Assembly (NCBI RefSeq): GCF_003589595.1 | Contig: NW_020653713.1 | Coordinates: forward strand, 5,284,330-5,348,329 | Direction: 5' to 3' | DNA length: 64,000 nt | Source: Hyposmocoma kahamanoa | Taxonomy: Eukaryota > Arthropoda > Insecta > Lepidoptera > Cosmopterigidae | Shown here: positions 43,426 through 55,904 of the stretch, piece by piece | Position numbering within the stretch: the stretch's first letter is position 1 | Layout of the letters: each line of letters starts with the position of its first letter | The notes under the pieces: model-generated | The model's input: only the letters and a program-made list of their open reading frames with translations | Databases searched by the model: none | Told to the model about the DNA's origin: nothing | Made by a program: the position numbers and the translations under genes

Positions 43426-43659
43426 CACACTTGCGTGTTTCGAGCGTCACATCTTGCCGACACACGCACAGCGTCGACAACGTCCGCGCGACGGCGACGC
43501 AACCGTTCGGCATTATTCAGCAATCGCTCAGTGCTGGCGTTGCGTCCACAAATTATTTAAGGTTACTACGTTACATCGCTGCCCCGTGGACGTAGTGTCG
43601 ACGCTGTGCGTCATGTGCGTGCATTGGGAAGAAGCTGACGCTCGAAAGACGTTAGTGTG
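43426..43659. mobile_element. MITE, G+C-rich, imperfect TIRs
   Basis: Left CACACTTGCGTGTTTCGAGC-GTCA … GCACAGCGTCGACA; right on the minus strand CTCACACTAACGTCTTTCGA-GCGTCAGC … GCACAGCGTCGACA. The arms match with short indels over about 70 bp. The overlapping open frames on both strands arise from the G+C-rich arms. A half copy lies at 31.53-31.65 kb. Confidence 0.6.
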
Positions 43660-44814
43660 AGTTCTCAGACAAAAGTGGCGCGGTGTCAACCTTATTTCGT
43701 TCTTTTTCATAATTTAACGGCGCACAAACCGTTAAAACTTCTAACATAAGTAATATCCTTTCAAGGCTATCAAAAACCAAATTACTGTGTAAGTAAGGCA
43801 TAGCGACACTATAAAGAAACAATAAACTTGCCTTGTACGTCCGATAGGTGATCTAAACGACCTGTATGGAATTACGCGTCTTATTGCATGAGCGTGTAAC
43901 TTGTTTTTATTTTATCAATATGGGGCAAAGTCACGAAGGTCCCAATTGTTTTACGGTTCTATTAGATTTGTATGATTTCAATGTTCCTGTTCCTGATTTT
44001 AAATTTATGAGAATTAAATGTGCAAAAAAATATAATCCAATTATTTTTTTATACCACTTTTACTTTCTTTAAAAGCCTTGTTTTATTCTATGTAATGTTA
44101 CTCTTTATTGTGTACCCTTGATGTAATAACGTCACATCTGCTAATTGTACATTTTTCAGGAGAGCGGTTTCAAGATTCTACGAATGAAACTTTAGTTAAA
44201 CATGAAAATTTATACTTTCACATATTTAGCGGAACAAAGAATGAGAATATCAAATAGTAACGTTTAAATTTAAATAAATAAGAATTAGACATAAAGTTTA
44301 AAAAAATTATATTAAACAAAATGAATTTTTTTTAAATCACAACATTGAGTAAATCAAAGTTGAATAAATAAAAAACTTTTTCAACTATTGTTTACGAAAT
44401 GTACACGAAAGCGAAATCAATCTCGGCCCGTTCGACAAATTTCTATTAGTAGGGAAATAAAAGAAATGAATGGAAAAAATGACACTAAAATATATTTTAT
44501 TTTCATATTAGTGGTCCAATTTGAGAGAAATAGAGAGAGATACAAAATGCTTTCATATATGAATACCATTTTAAGGATATGCATTATTATCGTACTAATT
44601 CACGTGGTTATAGACAGATGTGGTTTTATATTGGTAAGGTGTACCATAATTATCACAAATGCAAATTGAAAGCATCACAATATTTTTTTTTATGAAACTA
44701 CTATTAATTATTGTGTGAATGTAACCAAATGTCTGAAGAACGGTGTTAATTTTCTTAGATGATAAAAATATCACGGTGTACATAAAGGTAAACGTGTCTT
44801 ACACATTTTCATAT
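43660..44814. other. intergenic, no supported gene
   Basis: The 93-codon frame at 44,388-44,669 includes a hydrophobic stretch but no family motif, and is not called. Confidence 0.35.
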
Positions 44815-44940
44815 TGTACACACTCAACATAGCCCCGCACTAGGGAAACCCTGTGTCGCGGGTGCCATGGACACACACATAGACAACCACAAATGACACT
44901 CAATGGTAACCGTGCAGCCACGGAGGCAGTTACATATATA
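44815..44940 (-). repeat. tRNA-derived SINE-D copy with internal deletion
   Basis: Minus strand: head 'taactgcctccgtggctgca-cggttacca' joined directly to the body 'gtgtccatggcacccgcgac-acagggtttccctag'. The B box is deleted. Confidence 0.7.
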
Positions 44941-45952
44941 TATATTATAGTAACGTGTTATATATGTTAACTTTCGCAATCTTCAATCATATCTATAGTG
45001 TTTCAGGTAAAAAACATTTTATGGCTCCTCAGTTCCGTCTACTTTTGAATTATGGTTATATAAATATTGATTAGGTGCAAGAATTTAGTCGCATTTTCCG
45101 AATTATGTCATTTTATTATTAAAAGTGCGATAAGTCACTTTTATAGGCGACCGCCTTAGCAAAGACCTGTTCCTGAATGTAATTTGTACATTGGCCTATA
45201 ATGGCCTTATTGAGGATTTCGTACTAAATCCAATGTTTTTACATCCAACAAAAGAATGGATTAACATTACGTGACTGGAGGCGATTCGCGATGTTACAGA
45301 TAAAACGTAATCTGATACTAGAGAATAACAACCGCTTACTTTTATTTGCTTTTCCTTTCTTGTTGTTGTTTTTTTTTTGTTGTTGCGAATATTTATTAAC
45401 GTGAACCTATTTTTGTGAGTTTCAGTAATATTTCTTATTTATATAATTGTTTTGTTTTTCTTATGAATGTCTGGAACAATGTTTGTTTTTCTAGTTAATG
45501 ACGTACCCATTAGTAAACAATATATGTTGATGGACATTTAGAAAAACGCTAAAAATGGTTGAGTGAGTGACTACAATGTCCATATGAAACAATGGCCACA
45601 AATACTTACCAGAACGAAATCAAAACTCGATATAAGTAATTTTTTTTTTCAAATACTACTATAGACAAGAACATTCACAGAAACTATAGGTTGCAAAGCG
45701 CGCTAACGTCATCTTGTACACGTGCTTAGAACATTAGAACATTGTCAAAGAGTATCACTGACGTGGACAGACGCCACAGTCTATACCTGTCGGGAATGAC
45801 CTAGGCAGGCAGATAATATTGAGTTTTTGTTAATGACATTATCTATAGTTGAAGAATTAACTTCACCAGTAGCGTAACCGACCGCCGTCTCACGTGATGT
45901 AGATGGGTTTACTGTAAAGTATTAGTAGACAACTTGAAGCTTAGTAAATAAA
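44941..45952. other. intergenic / possible 5' flank
   Basis: No repeats recognised. 45,730-45,940 is slightly G+C-richer than its surroundings and precedes the exon-like ATG at 45,953. Confidence 0.3.
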
Positions 45953-45992
45953 ATGAGTGTTGTGCTGGCACCTCAACTCAGTGGAACACAAG
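45953..45992 (+). CDS. candidate short first coding exon
   Basis: ATG in a favourable insect context (aataaaATGAG) opens 13 codons (MSVVLAPQLSGTQ) and runs straight into a textbook donor, CACAAG|GTGAGT, giving a phase-1 exon end. Short first exons are common in insect genes. The next exon is not identifiable here. A minus-strand CR1 element at 46.3-49.2 kb would lie in the intron. ATG plus donor can also occur by chance. Confidence 0.25.
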
Positions 45993-46309
45993 GTGAGTAT
46001 TCAGCGCAGCATCTAGTACGCTAATAAATAGATATTGTTGCAAATTGTTGTATACGTGGCTAGCGGTTCAGATGAATATTGTTATCACAATTCCGCCATT
46101 TGTACTATTTTTAGTACAACAGTTTAAATAAAAAATAAAAATCAACCTTTGGTGTTCCTCTAAATATATCCATAAGTGTATAAATACGCCAGCCTATCAT
46201 ATAATCTTTTAAGTGCAAGAACTCATTGCAAATGAATCGAAAACAAACTGTTGTGTGTGGTTTCTCTCGAATCAGTCTTTACACACTCGTTCGTTAAGTA
46301 CTTTAAATT

Positions 46310-49190
46310 CAAAATCCAAAAAATTCAAATTCAAAATAATCTTTATTTCATAGGTAAGCATTATTACACTTGAAATCGTCACAATAGTTAAACTCCACAG
46401 CTCATTCGTAAGTCATATTCCCCTGTGAAGAATTTTGTCATCGAAGTACGCAGAAGTTGTATAATATCGTTTAGTATAAAGTTTTTGTTTCACTATAGTT
46501 TTAAGCCTCGTGAAAGACAAATTTTGTATATCAACCGGAATGTTGTTATAGACGTGTATACATTGCCCCTTAAATGATTTTTTGGCTTTGTGAAGACGAC
46601 TATGAAGAACAGCTAGTTTATATTTATTCCTCGTATTAATGTTATGTCTATCACTATTTTTCACAAAGAAATTACTATTCCTTTTAACATAAATTACATT
46701 TTCATAAATATACTGTAACGCTAGTGTAAAAATATTAATTTCCTTAAACTTATCTCTCAAAGATACTCTGGGGCAAAGATTCTATTGATATCGGCGGCAT
46801 TACACCAAAGCAAAATGCCGTATGTCATTAGACTGTGAAAGTAGCTGAAGTCAACCAATGTAGCGGTTTCGACGCCTGAAAGTTTCCGTATTCTTTTGTT
46901 CGCGTACACTACAGAGCCGAGCCATTTTGATAACTTACTTATATGGGGACCCCATTGTAATTTAGCATCTAACGATCTACCTAGAAAAACAACTGTATCC
47001 ACAAGATTCAATTTTTCTTTTCTAACTACAATGTTTGTTACCCTCTCTCTAACATTGGGTAATGTAAATTTCACACATATAGTTTTTTTCTCATTAAGGA
47101 GAAGGTTATTAATAGCAAACCAATCAACTTCTAATATATATATCGCATTGTTCACATAGTTTTAACTTTAAATAATAAGGAAGTATCATCAGCAAACAAT
47201 ACCATCTCATGTTTTATACCCTCCATGAGGCAAGTAATTAATATAAACTAAAAACAAAAATGGGCCTAGAATTGAACCTTGAGGGACACCCACGCTAATT
47301 GCATACCCTGATGATCTCGTACCGTCAATATCGACCCTTTATACCCTACCACGCAAATACGATTTTTAAGAAAGTCGAGGTCACGTCCCGCCACGCCATA
47401 ATGGCGAAGTTTCCTGACCATTGTATCATGGTGCACACAATCAAAAGTCTTGGAAAGGTCACAGAATACACCAATCATGTGAGACTTCCCATGCATCAAA
47501 TATATGATTCATCAACTCAAGCATCGGTTGTAGAGCGAACCCAAGTGAAACCAAATTGTTTAGGAGACATTAATATTACTATAAAAATGTGCACATATCT
47601 GATTTAGAATATTTTTTTTCAAATATTATACTGAGAGTTGGTAATATTGATATAGGTCTGAAATTGGTGGGGTCTGAAATACTACCAGATTTGAAAAGTG
47701 GAATAACTTTACTATGCTTCATGAGATCAGGAAAGACACCATCATCAACACATTTATTAAAAACACAGGCTAAGTAAGGCGCAATACAATCAACTATAGA
47801 ACTAATTAATCTGACTGAAAGACCATCAAGATCAACAGTATTTTTTATGTTTATAGACGTTTGGAAATACATGACGGAATTTTAAAGTAGTGACACTAAC
47901 TGCATTATTTTCTATTAGTAAGGATTCAGCGGCGGTGGGAGATGAATTGAACGACTTAGTAGTCAAAATTCGAATGTCAGTAAAAAAATTTCAAATTTTT
48001 GAGCAAGTTCTGCATCTGTATTTACAATTTTGTTATTAAATCTTAGTTGAAAATCTAAGTTACGAGGTTTGACACTTCCAGTTTCGTTGTTTATAATATT
48101 CCAAGTCATTTTTACTCCATTCGCGCTGCTTTTAATTTTATTATTTATAAACATTGCTTTGGCTGCAACACTATTTGTGTTGCAAAACGTTTAAACATTT
48201 TCGAATACTTCCTAACAAAATCATTCAAACTGTTACTAGTGTTATAGATCCTTTCACCGTAAAGATCATATAGCCTTTGTCTACTTTTGTGAATTCCCAC
48301 AGTCGCCCAATCACTAAATTTCAATGAATTATTAATGGTTATGATTTTGGACTTGAAAACATTATCACCTTCACTTTTCACTATGTTGAACACTGAATTA
48401 TTATTATTTATTGGGATGGTTAACGAACGGAATGTCAGTTAGTTTGAGCATTACGTTATTTCTATAAGTTTTAAGTCGACCATTATTTATCGGAACACAT
48501 GTGATATCCTGTTTTGGCATTTTGTCATTAGATATATTAAAAGTAGCCAATTAACCGTAGTGATCACAAGTTAATTTATTTATAATAGATTTAATACTAG
48601 GTACGGCGTTAGTATAAATGTAGTCTAAACAAGTGGCTGTAGTAAAAGTTATTCTAGTAAGGACCAAGAAAAGATTCACAAGATTATAACATTGGAAAAA
48701 TGATATGAGCCTACTACTAGCACTGGAATCTTCTAATAAGTTAACATTGAAGTCACAACAAAATGTGATATATTTATTTGGGTTATTTAATTTGCCTAAA
48801 ACTTCATCCAATCTTTTTTCAAATAGTTCGTAAGATGAATGAGGGAGTCTGTACACGCTCAATCGTTAGGATAGTCCGCTCAACAGATAGGGTCACAATA
48901 TCTTTTAAAAATAAAAATTTAAATTATTTTTAATAAGAATTAAAGAGCCGCCATGAATAGCTTTTTCTTTTCTGAACGAACTAGCCACCTGGTGATTGTT
49001 GATGCTAAACATGAACTGATGTTTAGATAAAAAGTGGTGCTCAGTAATACAAAGAATATCAATAATATTACAGTTAATAAATAATTCTATTTCTAACTCT
49101 TTGCCTTTCATGCCTTGAATATTTTGGTGCACCAGGTTTAATATACAATTTATTTTATTTCTGTGTTTTATTCGAGAACGAGTTTTAAAA
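46310..49190 (-). mobile_element. CR1-like LINE, 5'-truncated
   Basis: A single retrotransposon copy reading right to left. It starts within the endonuclease domain (no ORF1) and ends after the polymerase C-terminus in a short 3' tail made of TTGAATTT-like repeats (46,310-46,340). Short tandem repeats instead of poly-A are typical of CR1/L2 elements. Confidence 0.75.
46413..49190 (-). pseudogene. CR1-like ORF2 (endonuclease + reverse transcriptase), broken
   Basis: Domains in order. Endonuclease/exonuclease/phosphatase: NLVHQNIQGM and LCITEHH (49,190-48,905), then VYRLPHSS, FCCDFNVNLL, LDYIYTN and CDH (48,862-48,551). Linker: WATVGIHKSRQRL (48,393-48,145). Reverse transcriptase: VIPLFKSG and NFRPISILPTLS (47,872-47,579), CDLSKTFDCVHHD (motif A, 47,499-47,266) and FADD (motif C, 47,185-47,196). 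Thumb: WFAINNLLLNEKKT, WGPHISKLSKWLG and YGILLWCN (47,155-46,757). C-terminus: HNINTRNKYKL, VYNNIPVDIQ and YFDDKIL (46,760-46,413). The chain is split by frameshifts and stops into at least eight frames. It encodes nick-and-copy activity when intact and is inactive here. Confidence 0.85.
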
Positions 49191-51379
49191 TAACGAGCTT
49201 TGCCGAATAAATCTGAGAAATGCTAAAGTCACGTGTTATTCTCTTTTCAGTGAATTTAAAAGTTTGAAACGCTCCACTGCAAACTTGGCAATTTCGACAT
49301 ACGATTCTTTACGTAGGAGGGGTCAAAATGTCAAGCTGTGTAATGTTCTATTTAAGTTATGCCTCAAATTATTTTCACTTGTTGTGAGGCTATTGCTGAA
49401 GGGAAAAGCTAACAAAATAATGTCTTTTATTTTCTTTTTTTTTATTTATTTAATTGTGAAAATTATTGTATTAAATCTTTTTTATTACATTTTCCTCTTC
49501 TGCCAATTAAAATTATTATCGTACTGTCTTGGTCAAATTTAGTTGACAAAATACTATCTAATATTTTACAGTATGTTGCACCTGGCATGCATATATTTGT
49601 TAATTTTATTCCTAGGTGGTTAAGTTGCAAACCTATATTTTTGCCCATTTCATCACTATATGTAACAATATTTTTTTAAATTTCTTTTGATGAGTTATTT
49701 ACAAAGAGATATTTTTAGATTCTATACAGCAATAAGGTGGGATCAGTGACAGACAGAGAGGGAGGATTGTGTTTTTATTTCTTTGCAATTGCAAAATTCG
49801 TTAAAGTCTCAAATCTGTCATTATTATATTTACATAAATCTAATAAATTATCCATAACCTGTTATGCTCCTTAATCTCCTGTTGAGCAGTTTCTTATTTC
49901 TGTGTTATTAATTTTAATGAATTTGTTACACTATGTAATTCTGCCTGGAGGCACTGTGTGTCACATTCATAGCTATGCCTATTTTTTTCAAGATTTTGAG
50001 TACAATCACTCAATTCATTCAACAAACTCTGACGTTCTTTTCTTTTTACAAAATTCTGCAATTTTCTTTATTAATTTGTTTGATGTGATCGGTTTTTAAG
50101 GATATCCTCAATTGATTTGTTTCATTCGGTTATGTATGCCGAAGACAACCTTAACCCAAGATGCTGTTCACGTTCGACATTTGTGTCATTATTGTACACG
50201 ACTAAGCCATCGAAGCATTCCCTTTTCCATCATAGTCACTATACATCATTTTTTACATTATAAGAGTTTTTTATTTCTATATTCCTATTGTGGTATTTAA
50301 TACTTGCACGTATACTACTACGCTCTAATAATCTACAGCATTTAATTTATTTTTGTGCTTCTTTTGCCATCAGTGACATTGACTACCCTATATCAGGTTT
50401 GGTACCAACACGCTTCAATGTACAACCAGACACCTTTTTGATCCGCGTCAAGTTATAGCTAGAGATATTAATGAACAAAATCAGTGGTGGAGTCACGTCA
50501 CGTCGTATCAATGTGGTCCGTAGTATTTCTGAAATCATCCTCGAGGAGAAATGTAAGTAAAACCCAATCAATGGTTATTAATCGGGTTTTAACCCAAAGT
50601 GCCGGGGCTTTAATTCGTTTCTGCCCAAAGTCCGTCCCCTGCCCCAATAAGTAGACGACGTGCCGGTCAATTTGATTCACCACGGCGATGAACGTGTTAT
50701 ATTTAGTCAGATATCTCTTACGCTACGGAAATTAGTCGTAATAATCTTGTCGGTATATTATGAATACCTAAACACACTTCACATTCGTTTCAGAGGTTGG
50801 CATATACCACGGCCGTCCATTTGATCTTGACACACTTCTTTCGCCTCATCAATACGGATCAAAGCTTTCATACACTCTTGGTAGTAAGTTCTTCTTGGTT
50901 GACCCTTCCAACTTACTCGCTTACATTCTCCTTAATAAATCTTTTACGCCAATTTTCTTTAATTCATCTTCTTCACACTTTACTGAACCACTTTCGCATC
51001 CCTTTTTCATCTGCGTTTGTCTTACGGAGAATACTCGCATTCTCGGGAAGTCCCGCAGTTACTGTATAGTACCTATACGTTACAAAATTGATATAAAGTT
51101 CATCATGCTAAGTACAATTTCGTTACAAGAGCAGTTTAGGAAAATAATAATAATAATGCTCACAATAGTTTTACTATTTTGGGCGTTCTGTGAACGTGAG
51201 GATTCCGTACGTACGCAGCATAAATCACTATAAGTAGCAAGAAACTGTTATCTACGCTTACTTCACTGAGAGATAAGCGCGTAGATAATTAATGTTCTTA
51301 GTTAGTATTAACATTTTTGATAATCTGTAATAGACCATAACTTACTTATCCAGAAAAGTGGCAGAAGAGTTCCTTATAA
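49191..51379. other. intergenic, possible LINE scrap on minus strand
   Basis: The minus strand of 50,870-50,790 reads MKALIRIDEAKEVCQDQM. This resembles a C-terminal coding phrase of moth retroelements, but flanking frames are broken. Nothing else is recognised. Confidence 0.25.
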
Positions 51380-51560
51380 AACAGTTAGTCCAGGGTAGTA
51401 CTGCCTCCATACCGATTTCTGCCGCCAAGCAGTGATATGAGCATTGGTGCTGACATCACTATAGACACATCAATTTTATGCTTCAGGGTGATGGGTGCAG
51501 TGGCAGTGCCTTTTAAGTCTGTAATTTAAAGCTTTGAGTCCCGGTATATCTGGCACAGCG
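51380..51560 (+). repeat. SINE-A copy, partial
   Basis: 'gtccagggtagtactgcctc' to 'tctgtaatttaaagctttga'; the 3' end is missing. Confidence 0.7.
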
Positions 51561-52954
51561 AAAAGGAGCAGAGCTGTGTTTAATAAATTATAGTACTTTC
51601 TTATTTGACGACCTTGAGTCTTAATGGTTATATGCTAAATGAAAAGGATCTGGCTTCAACTTCATGTGAGATCGATTTATAAAACGAACTTTAATAATTT
51701 GGTGCTCGTAGTATAAAGAAATTCCTATTTTGAGATGAGGTTATAGATATGATTGTCCAAAAAAGAAACAGGCTGACATAGATTGTAAAAATAACTAAAC
51801 GATCGTTAAGCTCTCGGAGGGTATCCTAGAGGATAATGTCGGAGGAAGAACCATATTTAGGAAGACGTGCGTTTAAAAAACGTGTGAAAAATCTGTTCAT
51901 AGAAAACCAGCGTATGCACTGATACCGGATGTTCCTATCTTTTGCCTTTTAACTTATTTATGTTTATGTGTATTTATTTGTAGCTTTTATAAAATAATGT
52001 ATACTTGTATCGCAACAACATAAATGTGTAGTATGGCATAAAATACAGGATACACACAGTATGTACCATTTCCGCAAGACTTCAGGCGACGCTGAAACAG
52101 GAACGACTGAAAATCAGCGTCTGTCTCGCCTGAAATATGCCTGAGATGAGGCATATTGCTTAGTCGTATCCTTTTCTTATTTTGCGCCACTATATGCACT
52201 TACTAACTTAAAATCATACTGCTATTTGCATTTGTTATTTTAGGGTTGAGTATAGATTTAAGTGCGCATAGTGACTCAATTAAATGAATAAACGTTTTTC
52301 TTTCTTTTTTTATTTATTTATAAGGTTCAGTAACTTTCAAAGTGGAACGACAAAGCGCTGTATTCACATTTTCACGCCATTTAATCAAAATAGCGATATC
52401 CAATTGGTTGCTTTTCAAAAACAGTTCTTTTCTGATAAATAATAAAAAAAATTCTGAGAAGTGATATTAGATGTTTGGACTCGTTGGAGTTGTTTGGGAT
52501 TGTAATGAATGTATATTATTTGTCACATGTAAAAGAAATATGTGTGTTTTGGATACTCAACTTATTTATAATTAATGGATTGCGAGAATTGCCCGTGTTT
52601 ATGTGAGGTACTTTTTCTGTATTATTCATGATGTGGATTGTAAATAATGAGCCGTAGAGGATTTAGTTTTCTTTTTTTGCGAGCTCATTATTTTTTATCA
52701 ACACATCATCTTCATCGACTCATTATACGTCCAATCCTTGGCACAGATTTTCTTTAAGAATCATAGCGTTCAAGAACCTTGCTTCCACTTTTGAACTTTC
52801 ACGTTAAATATGGATCGCGAAAAATAATAAACTGGTAAGTTGTGACTGATCTAAAACTGCTGTCTTTATACCTTACTAACCAATGTAGATAGACCTCTGA
52901 CTTAAATCAATAAAGCTAAGCTAATTATCTGATGTGAATTTATTTCCTTAACGC
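51561..52954. other. intergenic, nothing recognised
   Basis: No coding or repeat call. Confidence 0.4.
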
Positions 52955-53060
52955 TCTAACTTGGGCATTTTCAAGACGAAAGTGAATAGGCATTATAGAT
53001 ATTTGTATCGTCGATGTCGTCGACACTTTCCATCAGGTGAGATGGACGTGAAATGCGCAC
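52955..53060 (+). pseudogene. LINE C-terminal scrap, same family as 41.1 kb
   Basis: 'cattttcaagacgaaagtga-atagg' (IFKTKVN-like) and the 'ccatcaggtgagatgg' tail parallel 41,195-41,270. Confidence 0.4.
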
Positions 53061-53089
53061 TTATTTTATCAATAAAAAACCAAATCCGC

Positions 53090-53350
53090 GTTTCAAAATT
53101 CCTGTACTATGAGAACCAGTGAGGATTTCACCCCAGGGCACTACCCAGAACACCCCGAGTAGAACCAATTTAGAAAAGGTAATATCCCAAAATCCCAGAA
53201 CCTTTTTGCAGGGTAAAGACGCTGGTGAAACTACCGGTATATGGATGTATCGATAATGCTCCTTAGATCTTTGTGATGGAATACTTTGAGTGACTTTGCA
53301 ACAGTTATGAATATACGAGTCCATTACCATCAGATTTCCTCATCCCGTCA
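53090..53350. repeat. SINE-G2 body (-) joined to SINE-A 3' part (+)
   Basis: 53,095-53,205 has 'cctgtactatgagaaccagt' and 'gtagaaccaatttagaaaag'. 53,215-53,345 has 'gtaaagacgctggtgaaact', 'ccttagatctttgtgatgga' and 'cctcatcccgtcacc'. Confidence 0.55.
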
Positions 53351-54319
53351 CCAGAAACGTTAAAAACCCCTTGTCACAGAAGATCTGTATCCAGTAGAGG
53401 TATAGTAAGTCGATATGTGATATAGACCTCATGCCAGAGAACAAAGCACGCTGGCAGCAAAGCGTGGAATGGCAGTATAAAAGCAGTTTGATAGCTTTAC
53501 AAGAGTATTATTGAATAGGGTTATAAAGCTTGAAGTTGAAATTGGTAGTTATATGAGTGAGCAGTGATAACTAGTTAGGAGAGCGGTTGTCTCCTCTGTC
53601 AGATGTCCGATTCGATGTCTTTGAATAAATTCGAAATTATGCCAAGTATCCTTATTATTAGTTGTTTTAACGGCAAAGGAAGAACACCATGATGAATGTT
53701 GCATATTGGACAAAGGTTACACAAGTCTTCGAAGTCGCGTATATTTCCAATCCGCATTTGGACATTTGAAGGTATGCAGAGTGGAGGCAGCTAGGGCAGT
53801 GGTTGAGTCAACACTGCTCTAAGTTCATTCAAGTTTGGATTCCATTTAATATCGGGTGGATTCCCTTCCAACTTCCATTTTCCCTATGATAAAACATCAA
53901 ACCTGTGAATATCAAACGTATACGTGTTGATGATGTGATACAGCAGGGCAAGTATTCTTACCACAAACATTTTTAATTTCTTTGTACCTGAAACAAAAAT
54001 AATAATTTTTATTTCATTAGATATTCTCTCCCATTTACATAATATGATTTTAAAACAATACATCCAAGTAACCATATAGCGATAGACTGGGACCAAACCA
54101 GATAGAGACACCGGGTTTCAGTACAAAACAAATTATTTTGGAATTAATTATAATAAATACTGAACGTTAGAAACAGGTTCGAGTCCTGTCAGATCGAAGG
54201 AGGAGGGTTGTGAGTTCAATCCTTGTATATTAATACAATATACAATACTAAATATATATAATAATACAAACTTATTTTGATCTTAATTTAAGATAAAGTT
54301 AGACTAAAATGAAATTGAA
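53351..54319. other. intergenic
   Basis: 54,172-54,190 (aacaggttcgagtcctgtc) resembles a tRNA T-arm. No cloverleaf could be drawn around it. Confidence 0.3.
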
Positions 54320-54390
54320 TGAAAAAAGCGTGCGTCTGTGCGTGCGTGTGTCCGTACGTAGACACGCGCGTGCGGACGTGTGTAAAAAGT
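54320..54390. repeat. (TGCG/TGTG)n low-complexity tract
   Basis: 'gtgcgtctgtgcgtgcgtgt-gtccgtacgtag', alternating pyrimidine-purine and G+C-rich. Confidence 0.6.
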
Positions 54391-54836
54391 CAACAATCTT
54401 GTCAAATGCTCGCGATCGAATTAGTATTAAAACCGCGCCGCGCTGAGGGCGTGAGGCTCGTGAGGGTTCAATGACTTCTTATGTTGACAATCCCCGTACT
54501 CCCGAAGAAACTAATTCCCAGTCCCTACCCTTTCACACCCAGCAGATTAGTATTCTATCCGCGTCCATTAGCAGAATTTGTTAACTCCGCGGCTCTAAGC
54601 AGACTTCTTTATTAGTTCTATAATGGATTTCCGCCCGCATTATCCGATTTGATAGAGATCGGAAGTTTGAGAGATTAGCAGGTTCTGTTATGAATACAAT
54701 GGAGTTATTAAGTTTCGTGTGATATTGCAAGCTCAAACAAAAACTGTCACTGCACGAAAAAGTCAACTTTCGAGAAAGGCCGGTAAAAGTTTATGAAAAT
54801 AAATCGTACTAATATTTTTTTAATGAAAGTTTCTTT

Positions 54837-55270
54837 ACGGTACCAAGTCATGAGACAAACAAGTCGTGCACCTGGTGGTAAGCGATACGTCTGTCCATAA
54901 CAGTTGCAGTGCCACTTAGAGTTTTCAATCACAAACATCTGAGATATAAGTTAACAAGTCCCATGTGCCTGTGATTTCACCAACACCCCTACCCTTCAAA
55001 ACCGAAATGCAGTAATACGCAAAATAGGCGCCTTGTCGTCGAGTTGCGGACACCAGCCCGTTACACCAAGTACCAAGTACTGCTTGGCGGCAAAAACAGG
55101 TAAGGTGGCAGTACTTCCCAGTAGGGCTAGCACAACAGCGCGCGACTTGCGCGAGAGGGACCTAAAGCGCGAGATCTCTATGCGAGAATAGCAGTATCTC
55201 ACATTTTATGTCGCTCTCGCGCAAGTCGCGCCCCATCGTGCTAGCCCTACAGGACGAACTCACAAACTAA
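54837..55270 (-). repeat. SINE-A copy carrying a nested MITE
   Basis: 54,840-55,118 reads 'taccaagtcatgagacaaac' to 'ggtggcagtacttccca'. The family resumes at 55,252 with 'ggacgaactcac'. The interruption is the MITE at 55,122-55,249. A 26-bp extra block (aataggcgccttgtcgtcga) near 55,023 is also not in other copies. Confidence 0.8.
55122..55249. mobile_element. 128-bp MITE, 3-bp target duplication CAG
   Basis: Arms TAGGGCTAGCACAACAGCGC-GCGACTTGCGCGAGAG and, on the minus strand, TAGGGCTAGCACGATGGGGC-GCGACTTGCGCGAGAG differ at four of 36 positions. CAG lies on both sides (55,119-55,121 and 55,250-55,252). Superfamily not assigned. Confidence 0.85.
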
Positions 55271-55904
55271 AACATTACGTAATTTTTACACAAGACATAT
55301 TTTTTTATATTATAGTTTGAAGTATTGTGACCTTGTATTAATTACCTGAGTTTTTAACAGGTTTTGATCATTTTCTAGAGCACATTTTTTTACTTCTACA
55401 GTCTTGAACATAGGTACTATACCAACATGACTGATAGCTACGTCACTCATCACATCCAGATAATATTGGTAAATCAGTTAAGCAATCATCGACTGTCGTA
55501 CTGACTCTATGACCTTCTAGCGAAAACTGAGAACACTTTTGGTGATATTGGCAAAGACTTTAGTGTATTATAAATAGCTTTAACAATATTTACTATATTT
55601 ACAAACACTTTATCTTGTGGCCAAGCTAGTTTATCAAAACAGTCTTCCATTATTTTGCGTGCGGTCAAAATGTATGTAGTCTTGTAATACGACATGCGGT
55701 ACAATTTACCTGCATTTTTTCTAACATTCGTTCGAGAAGCCGCTCGCCAGAACTGTCTCGACTACATGCTTGACTGGGTGCCTTTTATATGTTCACTTCC
55801 ACGACAAAGGAAAGCCCCAGCCTTGACATTTTTATTCTGGAATATTCGTGTATTTTTGGTGATTTTGGTTTTTAGCGACATCTTTTTAATGAAACTTTAC
55901 TTAA

